From NCBI GenBank assembly GCA_028679315.1, contig JAJRBU010000050.1:1-35211 (forward strand): a stretch of 35,211 bases of DNA, given 5' to 3'. Position numbers and translations under genes: made by a program. The DNA comes from Methanoregulaceae archaeon. Lineage in GTDB: Archaea > Halobacteriota > Methanomicrobia > Methanomicrobiales > Methanospirillaceae. The notes beneath the pieces are model-generated. The model searched no databases and had not been told where the DNA came from. It saw nothing but the letters and a program-made list of their open reading frames with translations. Shown here one piece after another: positions 29,250 through 35,211 of this stretch (its first letter is position 1; each line of letters starts with the position of its first letter).

Positions 29250-30497
29250 ATGGTTAGAATCTTTCCTTTCGCAGCAGTCCGGCCTGTCCGGGATGCTGCC
29301 CCGCAGGTTGCTGCGGTGCCCTATGATGTAGTAACCGCCGAAGAGGCACGGATTGTCATCAGGGATAATCCAATGAGTTTTTTACGTATCAGCCGTCCGG
29401 ACGCCGAGCTTCCTGAACTGGCCCCGACTGATCCCCGTGTGTATACGCATGCCAAGGACCGTTTCTCTTCCCTCATGTCATCAGGGGTGTTGGCACGTGA
29501 TCCCGGGCCGTGTATGTATATCTACCGGGTCATCACACCCACCGACACGTACATCGGACTCTGCTGCTGCCTCCATGTCGATGATTATGAATCAGGGATT
29601 ATCCGGAGGCATGAACAGACCAGGTATGATAAGGAGGAGGACCGGACACGACATATCGATACCGTGAATGCCCAGACCGGCCCGGTTGTACTCATTTACC
29701 GGGATTCCGGTGATCTCTCCCGTTCTATCGCTTCACTAGCCGTAGGATGCCCGGATGAGGAAGTACACTGGAAAGATGGATCCATCCACCAGGTCTTCAG
29801 GATCTCTGATGCCAGGGTACTCTCCCTTCTTGAAGGGAACTTTTCACAGGTGGGCAGGCTGTACATTGCAGACGGTCACCACCGGGCAAAATCCGCCGTA
29901 AATGTAGCAAGAGGGCGCAGGGATTCGGGTGATGATAATGGTGAAGCAGAACGGTTCATGGGAGTACTCTTTGCCGATTCGGGTGTCCGTATTCATGGGT
30001 ACAGCCGGCTTGTGCGTGACCTTGGGGGACGTACCCCTGGCGAGTTCATGAAGGAGATCTCACGGACATGTTCGGTCCTCCCCTATGGGACGGTAAATAA
30101 TGGTTCTTTCCAGATCTCCCCAAGGACTGATCGTCCCCATGTCTTTCACATGTACCTGGAGAGAATATGGTACGAATGCTCGCTGCCGGATACGGTGCGG
30201 TCAGATCTGATCAACTCTCTTGATGTCTCGCTCCTACAGCGTCAGGTACTTGAGGGGATTCTTGGGATCAAAGATCCCCGTGGTGATCCACGGCTCCAGT
30301 ACCTTGGTGGTGCCCGGCCGGTCGCCGATCTTGAGGCCATGGTTGACCGGGGGGACTATGCGGTCGCGTTCTCAATGCAGCCACTACAGGTGGATACCGT
30401 GCTCTCAATTGCGGACAAGGACGGCATTATGCCCCCGAAATCAACATGGTTTGAACCTAAGCTCCTCTCCGGGCTCGTCATCCATTCCCTCTCTTAA
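29250..30497 (+). CDS. DUF1015 family protein
   Basis: IFPFAAVRPVRDAAPQVAAVPYDVVTAEEAR, NPMSFLRISRPDAEL, RHEQTRYDKEEDRTRHIDTVNAQTGPVVLIY, YIADGHHRAKSA. Confidence 0.9.
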   Translation: MVRIFPFAAVRPVRDAAPQVAAVPYDVVTAEEARIVIRDNPMSFLRISRPDAELPELAPTDPRVYTHAKDRFSSLMSSGVLARDPGPCMYIYRVITPTDTYIGLCCCLHVDDYESGIIRRHEQTRYDKEEDRTRHIDTVNAQTGPVVLIYRDSGDLSRSIASLAVGCPDEEVHWKDGSIHQVFRISDARVLSLLEGNFSQVGRLYIADGHHRAKSAVNVARGRRDSGDDNGEAERFMGVLFADSGVRIHGYSRLVRDLGGRTPGEFMKEISRTCSVLPYGTVNNGSFQISPRTDRPHVFHMYLERIWYECSLPDTVRSDLINSLDVSLLQRQVLEGILGIKDPRGDPRLQYLGGARPVADLEAMVDRGDYAVAFSMQPLQVDTVLSIADKDGIMPPKSTWFEPKLLSGLVIHSLS

Positions 30498-30601
30498 ATC
30501 CTCGATGAGAGACAAGGAAAGTATACGACAGTAGTGCAAAGGCATACCAACCCCATTATCAATCAGGGGTGTTTTTTTCCTGGGCTGTCAAATTATATGC
30601 C

Positions 30602-31474
30602 ATGATCACTATCGCACTTCCCAAAGGCAGCCTCGAAGCTCAGACCCTCCAGCTCTTCAAGGAAGCAGACCTTGAGGTGAAACGGGGTGACCGGGATTAT
30701 AATCCACTCATCCATGACAGCCGGATCGGCAAGGTGAAGATTCTCCGCCCACAGGAGATCCCCAAATATGTAGAGATGGGGTATTTTGACATGGGTATTT
30801 CGGGGCTCGACTGGGTGAAGGAGACCGGGGCGAGAGTGCGGGAAGTAGCCCCACTCTCCTATTCAAAGACGGGAGAAGGAACGGTGAAGATTGTGGTGGC
30901 AGTCCACCGCGATGAACCGATCGATGATGTCACCAGGATTCGCCCAAACAGCAGGGTGACAACTGAGTATCCGGAGATTACCAAGGAGTACTTCGGACGG
31001 ATTGGCATTCCGGTCCAGCTCTTCCACTCGTTCGGTGCATCGGAGGCAAAGGTGCCGGACCTGATGGACGTTGTGGTGGATCTGACGGAAACCGGTACCA
31101 CGCTGCGACGGAACGGACTCAAGATCATCGGGCAGATCATGGAGTCATATACGGTCATCATCGCCAACCGCGAGAGTTTCGAAGATGTGGCAAAGCGCCG
31201 CGCCATCGAAGAGATCGTAACGCTGCTTCTCGGTGTCATCGATGCCCGCCATCAGGTGCTCCTCTCCATGAACGTACCTGAGAACGCGATGGAGCGGGTT
31301 GTCTCCGTTCTCCCTGCCCTTAAAAGACCTACGGTCAGTCGCCTGCACGGTGTGGATTTCTATAGCATCCAGACCGTCGTGCAGAAAGGTCATGTCAATA
31401 CGCTTATCCCGAGCCTCAAAGCTGCCGGGGCACAGGATATCCTTGAGATCCCGATCGCAAAGATCATCCGTTAA
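30602..31474 (+). CDS. hisG: ATP phosphoribosyltransferase, long form
   Basis: MITIALPKGSLEAQTLQLFKEADLEV, MGISGLDWVKETGARVREV, VPDLMDVVVDLTETGTTLRRNGLKII. Start at internal ATG 30602. Confidence 0.94.
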   Translation: MITIALPKGSLEAQTLQLFKEADLEVKRGDRDYNPLIHDSRIGKVKILRPQEIPKYVEMGYFDMGISGLDWVKETGARVREVAPLSYSKTGEGTVKIVVAVHRDEPIDDVTRIRPNSRVTTEYPEITKEYFGRIGIPVQLFHSFGASEAKVPDLMDVVVDLTETGTTLRRNGLKIIGQIMESYTVIIANRESFEDVAKRRAIEEIVTLLLGVIDARHQVLLSMNVPENAMERVVSVLPALKRPTVSRLHGVDFYSIQTVVQKGHVNTLIPSLKAAGAQDILEIPIAKIIR

Positions 31475-31573
31475 TTTTTTTGGGCACTTTCATTGAACAG
31501 CTCCTTTTCCGGAAAACGGTCCAATCTTCATACCGGGCGATTTGTATCATTATTTTGCCGATCAAAGCAAAAA

Positions 31574-31583
31574 TTTTAAATAT
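31574..31583 (+). promoter_or_regulatory. TATA box upstream of the structured region before rnh
   Basis: TTTTAAATAT, about 190 nt upstream of the likely RNase H ATG. Confidence 0.55.
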
Positions 31584-31604
31584 CACAAGGTCTGATTCCC
31601 TTCT

Positions 31605-31703
31605 ATAGCCACCGGAGGGAGAGAACCGGTTGCACCAGGACAGGAACGTTGGGGAGATTGCGGATGGCCCGGTGGTCCCCCCTCGCGCCCTGTCCTCCTT
31701 TTT
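31605..31703 (+). ncRNA. Candidate structured ncRNA or regulatory leader upstream of RNase HI
   Basis: CCACCGG 31609-31615 can pair with CCGGTGG 31669-31675 or, in part, with CCGGT 31626-31630; AGGACAGG 31637-31644 / CCTGTCCT 31689-31696, then TTTTT 31699-31703. Confidence 0.4.
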
Positions 31704-31767
31704 CCAAGATTCTGGAACATTCGAAATCCAGCCTGATTTCTATTTCACGGGATATAGTGAGGTACCA

Positions 31768-32292
31768 ATGCAGGAGCGGATCGATATTGTGGTGGACGGG
31801 AGCGGGGACGGTCATTCGGTCGCCCTGTTCCCGGGAGAGGAGGTCTTTTTCTCCTATGAACGAGGAGCGTCCAACAACGAGGCCGAGTTCAACGCGGTCA
31901 TCCTTGCCCTTGAGCACCTTCCTGAATATTCGCGTGCGACAATTCGGACCGACAGCCAGGTCGTGGTCTGGCATCTCTCGGAGTACCAGAAATCGTGCCA
32001 TTCCACTTTCCTCCGGAAGAAAGTTGCCATAAAGGACCTGATTGTGACGAAGAACATCAGGCTCGATATCCAGTGGATACCAAGGAAGCAGAATAATGCA
32101 GACCGGTACCTGAAGCACTATATTGCAAGCCTCTGCGGTGCGGGCGGAGCTGAGCCTCTTTACCGGCGCGTCCGTCGCCTTGAGAATGAGAATACCCGGC
32201 TCAGGGCTCGGTTGAAACGGGCGATGAAGATGCTCGAACGCCGGAGTTCCTTCGCCTCTGATACCGGGATCCCGCTCGAGATATTGCAGTGA
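31768..32292 (+). CDS. Ribonuclease HI-like protein with C-terminal coiled coil
   Basis: MQERIDIVVDGSG, SNNEAEFNAVILAL, RTDSQVVVWHLS, WIPRKQNNADRY retain D-E-D-D; charged helical tail. The upstream TTG start at 31630 is less likely. Confidence 0.85.
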   Translation: MQERIDIVVDGSGDGHSVALFPGEEVFFSYERGASNNEAEFNAVILALEHLPEYSRATIRTDSQVVVWHLSEYQKSCHSTFLRKKVAIKDLIVTKNIRLDIQWIPRKQNNADRYLKHYIASLCGAGGAEPLYRRVRRLENENTRLRARLKRAMKMLERRSSFASDTGIPLEILQ

Positions 32293-32552
32293 GGCAAAGG
32301 AACGTGAGGCCGGTTTATTCGATCGATCCAGATCTAGCCGCCTGGTACAGGTTTTTTATTTTTACATAAAAACGATTCTACCCGATATTCTGAGTGAACA
32401 GTCTTCATGTCCCACTTTCAGGATGCTTATCATATTTGATAGCATTTTCCCGATCAGGTTCCTCCAGGATAATCGGAGGCCAATCTAGGCTCCGTTTCCG
32501 ATGTCATGTGAGCTTCGAGTGGAAGAACCGTTCACACGTCTGGAAAAATCTC

Positions 32553-32561
32553 TTTTAAATA
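32553..32561 (+). promoter_or_regulatory. TATA box of candidate intergenic ncRNA
   Basis: TTTTAAATA; perfect palindrome TTAATCGATTAA at 32576-32587 lies over the expected transcription start. Confidence 0.5.
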
Positions 32562-32585
32562 GTTATTTTTTCAAATTAATCGATT

Positions 32586-32701
32586 AAAATCGTTAAAAAG
32601 TTTTCGCTATATCGGGCTTTCAGGGGAGGTATTTTGAGGGGGGTCCAATTTGCCCGGACCTCTCTATGAATCGCTGCCAGAATGCGATAGCGAACCTTTT
32701 T
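32586..32701 (+). ncRNA. Candidate structured small RNA
   Basis: Outer stem TTCGCTAT 32603-32610 / ATAGCGAA 32687-32694; inner hairpin AGGGGGGTCC 32637-32646 / GGACCTCTCT 32656-32665 (10 bp including 2 G-U); T5 at 32697-32701. Confidence 0.45.
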
Positions 32702-32784
32702 CCTGTGTCTTAAAAGGGGGAGTCTCCTGATGGGTTAAAAAACGACATTTTTCCCAGTTTCAGCAGAGAAATGATTTTATACCG

Positions 32785-32864
32785 CCATTTTACCCCCATT
32801 TTTCCCAAACCTATCCCATTTCTCCACTATTTGCCCTATTTTATCTCCTATTTCTGCTCTATTT
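32785..32864. repeat. Phased ATTT tracts near helical periodicity
   Basis: ATTT at 32787, 32798, 32818, 32829, 32838, 32850, 32861: spacing 11, 20, 11, 9, 12, 11. Confidence 0.5.
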
Positions 32865-33299
32865 CACACGGCCAGGTTCCCGGACCATCGGGCAGACATT
32901 GCACCCCTCCATCTCTCCAAAGCAGAAGATGAACCGCTCCCTGATGGATTTTGGCAGCTGGTCTTCAGGGATAGGAGTCCACCCGAAAGTCTTGTAAAAG
33001 GAGATCAAGACGAGGGTGGAATGAATATATATCCGCTCCGAACCACAGGCATCAACAAGGGCCTGTACTACCTTCCGGGCATACCCCTTCCCCCTGTACT
33101 CATCAAGTGAGAAGACGCAATCCATCTCGTTCCCATCCTGGTGCCGGGTGAACCGGGCAGTTGCCGCAAGCTTCCCATCCTCAATTACACCGAAAATCCT
33201 TTCCGTCGCAGAATTTGCTTTCTGACCCCGGTACTGCTCCCATATTTTCTCTGCAAGAGGAAATTCAGCCGGTGTAAGCTCGCGTACGATAGTTGTCAT
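32859..33299 (-). CDS. GNAT N-acetyltransferase
   Basis: TIVRELTPAEFPLAEKIW...DCVFSLDEYRGKGYARKVVQALVDAC...VLISFYKTFGW. Confidence 0.85.
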   Translation of the reverse strand: MTTIVRELTPAEFPLAEKIWEQYRGQKANSATERIFGVIEDGKLAATARFTRHQDGNEMDCVFSLDEYRGKGYARKVVQALVDACGSERIYIHSTLVLISFYKTFGWTPIPEDQLPKSIRERFIFCFGEMEGCNVCPMVREPGRVK

Positions 33300-33339
33300 T
33301 GGTCTTCCCTTTCTTCATCGATCAAGTTAATATGAATTG

Positions 33340-33349
33340 ACCAATTGGT
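33340..33349. promoter_or_regulatory. Palindrome in the divergent GNAT/pilin-like promoter region
   Basis: ACCAATTGGT, overlapping the TATA-like GGTTATAAG. Confidence 0.35.
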
Positions 33350-33381
33350 TATAAGCTTCGTTTTCTATAACTGCTGGTACG

Positions 33382-34449
33382 ATGCGATTTCCCCGGAAAG
33401 TGGACAGGGAAGAGGGGTTACTCTCTCTTGACTTCCTCATTGGTTTCACAATTTTTTTGATTGCTCTCATTTTCGTCGGGATCATGATCTCCGGGCTGCT
33501 CGTTCATCTGCAAAGTAGGACGATCGATTATGATGCCGTTGCATACCGGACGTCGGTCGTGCTGGTTGAGGATCCAGGGGAGCCAGCGAACTGGCAGCTT
33601 GCAGATTTAAAATACCCTGCAGAGAGAGCAAACGTTAAAAGGCTTGGCCTGGCAATCCAGAAAAATTACCCCGGAATACTGTTGCAGGACAAGGTTGGAA
33701 AATTTTTTGACGATACCTCTTCAACAGGATGTCTTGCTGAAGGAACATTTTGTAATCCTGAAGATTATCGGGAGAAACTCATCTTTGGGGACTATCCTTA
33801 CCACTTCAACATTTCCCTAAAGACTCTTGATTCATCTTCACAAACGAGAAGCGTTGGCGATCCTGTTCCCGATCAGTCAAGGTATGGGTATATAAAGCGT
33901 ATCGTCAAAATCCAGAAACCTGATTCCATTCATATTTATAATGCCACATCTGAAAGCGAATCATGTTTGAAAACTACCTCATTCCGTTTCAATATTACAA
34001 AACTTTATGATGATGTACCACCGCCGTACCGGATTGATCCACTTAGTCAGAATGTTTCCATCCTGTTCAGGAATTTCAGCCAGAATGGAACGGGTGCATG
34101 GCCCAGTATTACCGACATCCAGATCTGTACCTACCCTATCGCTTTGACAGGTGGGGGATGCATAGGTGCTGATGCCTATGATGACTCTCCACGGATGATA
34201 GTAACTATCGATGGGAATAAGGAGTACAACTCAGGAGATCCGGCCGCAAATACGGTGACAGATTATGTGTCCATCAATCTCGAAAAGGGATTCTTCACCA
34301 GGATCGGATATGACCGGTTTGGAACAATCGACCTCATCATGACGTTTGATCAAAACGTAACAAACCAAGACTATAACTATGATTATTCATCTTCTGCAGC
34401 CTCGTTACCTGAACTTCAATCCGCTGTGCTGGAGGTCTGGGTATGGTAA
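33382..34449 (+). CDS. Pilin-like/secreted membrane-anchored protein
   Basis: EEGLLSLDFLIGFTIFLIALIFVGIMISGLLVHLQ near the N-terminus, then a long polar domain. Confidence 0.6.
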   Translation: MRFPRKVDREEGLLSLDFLIGFTIFLIALIFVGIMISGLLVHLQSRTIDYDAVAYRTSVVLVEDPGEPANWQLADLKYPAERANVKRLGLAIQKNYPGILLQDKVGKFFDDTSSTGCLAEGTFCNPEDYREKLIFGDYPYHFNISLKTLDSSSQTRSVGDPVPDQSRYGYIKRIVKIQKPDSIHIYNATSESESCLKTTSFRFNITKLYDDVPPPYRIDPLSQNVSILFRNFSQNGTGAWPSITDIQICTYPIALTGGGCIGADAYDDSPRMIVTIDGNKEYNSGDPAANTVTDYVSINLEKGFFTRIGYDRFGTIDLIMTFDQNVTNQDYNYDYSSSAASLPELQSAVLEVWVW

Positions 34450-34955
34450 CCGACGATGGGCAACTGTATACCATAGAAGGGATCGCTGCTGCGCTCATGA
34501 TCGTAGTAACTGCATATCTTGTTGTGAGTACAACTACAGTTCTTACACAACAGGATGTCCATATTATCGATCTGCAATTGCAGCAGCTGGGGAACGATGC
34601 TCTTGCCATGATGGATACTCCCAATAAATACGGGGATGAGAGTAACCTTTCCAGTTTAGTAAAAGGAAACAAAACCAATGAATTTCATAATCAATTCCTT
34701 GCTTATCTAAATGTGGAATCTGGTAGTGGGATGGTATCGGGAAATTATGAATATAATGCAACGATTTATTATCGTAACATTAGCGGGATTAATTCATTTT
34801 CATTTGATGAATCACAAGAATATTATCGCGAAAATGCCGTAAAAGTCAGTCGCTGGGTTTCGCTTAAAGAATTCAATCCATCTCCCCAATACATTCCGTA
34901 TTTAGAACCCGGCAATCGAACTGTCCTTCTTGAGGTGCAGCTATGGCGAGAATGA
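34443..34955 (+). CDS. Pilin-like membrane-anchored protein
   Basis: DDGQLYTIEGIAAALMIVVTAYLVVSTTTVL N-terminal hydrophobic helix; overlaps the preceding gene. Confidence 0.6.
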   Translation: MVTDDGQLYTIEGIAAALMIVVTAYLVVSTTTVLTQQDVHIIDLQLQQLGNDALAMMDTPNKYGDESNLSSLVKGNKTNEFHNQFLAYLNVESGSGMVSGNYEYNATIYYRNISGINSFSFDESQEYYRENAVKVSRWVSLKEFNPSPQYIPYLEPGNRTVLLEVQLWRE

Positions 34956-35211
34956 ATGAAAACGGGCAGTGGATTGTCATGCTCGGCTTCATCATCAGCA
35001 TCATCCTCGTTTTTCTCGCCCTTATCGTGAATCAATCGGCGCTCGTTGGGAAGACCACTTCTGAAAGTGTCCTGGAATTTCCGAAATCAGAGATCCAGGA
35101 CCTCCGGGCAGAGATCATGGAGTATTGCTGGACAGGTGACCTTTCCCTTTATGAAACAACGCTTAATCAAACGTTTCACGACATTTCACTGGAAAGAAAA
35201 GGTTCGGTTAT
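34943..35211 (+). CDS. Pilin-like membrane-anchored protein, truncated by the window edge
   Basis: Manual translation MARMNENGQWIVMLGFIISIILVFLALIVNQSALVGKTTSESVLEFPKSEIQDLRAEIMEYCW...; overlaps the upstream stop. Confidence 0.6.
   Translation, partial: MARMNENGQWIVMLGFIISIILVFLALIVNQSALVGKTTSESVLEFPKSEIQDLRAEIMEYCWTGDLSLYETTLNQTFHDISLERKGSV

Noticed and set aside
31630-31767. N-terminal extension of RNase H from a TTG codon
   Set aside because: Not RNase H-like, starts inside an inverted-repeat region, and a good ATG lies right before the RNase H fold. Kept only as an alternative explanation for the structured region.
32666-32713. 15-codon ORF (MNRCQNAIANLFPVS) in the intergenic RNA candidate
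   Set aside because: Too short to support from sequence alone; it overlaps the stem and T-run.
32764-32866. Out-of-frame open stretch beyond the GNAT stop on the minus strand
   Set aside because: No start codon and purine-repeat composition; not in frame with GNAT, so not convincing as readthrough.
1-35211. tRNA/rRNA genes, CRISPR arrays, transposases or integrases
   Set aside because: None recognised by eye on either strand; the R-M-like gene has no adjacent mobility genes.

Overview
The window is a dense, mostly housekeeping segment of a methanogenic euryarchaeal genome. Order Methanomicrobiales is likely, but that is inferred from gene content only. Recognisable genes include a DUF5714-type protein, RibL FAD synthase with an overlapping JAMM/MPN protease, a dihydropteroate synthase-like protein, PHP protein/TruA, pyruvate:ferredoxin oxidoreductase in the order B-A-G-D, thermosome, an HTH regulator divergent from TiaS, deoxyhypusine synthase/PyrF, RPA and its partner, RbkR/RibB, a mevalonate cluster (HTH, HMG-CoA synthase, thiolase, DUF35, then Trm5 and HMG-CoA reductase), RimI, DUF1015, HisG and RNase HI. 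The window ends in a lower-GC pilin-like membrane/secreted gene cluster. The strongest unexpected signals are: (1) a near-textbook C/D box guide sRNA with terminal stem, whose C box contains the pyrF stop codon; (2) an intact 1016-aa type IIG-like restriction-modification protein in which the methyltransferase motif IV and the PD-(D/E)XK nuclease motif both look lost while SAM-binding motif I is kept; (3) a 120-aa stand-alone protein resembling the zinc-finger plus glycyl-radical tail of anaerobic ribonucleotide reductase, overlapping cbiZ; (4) three intergenic regions that each carry the identical box TTTTAAATA, inverted repeats and a terminal T-run, which makes them candidate structured ncRNAs. 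Everything was read by eye; no homology search or folding program was run.
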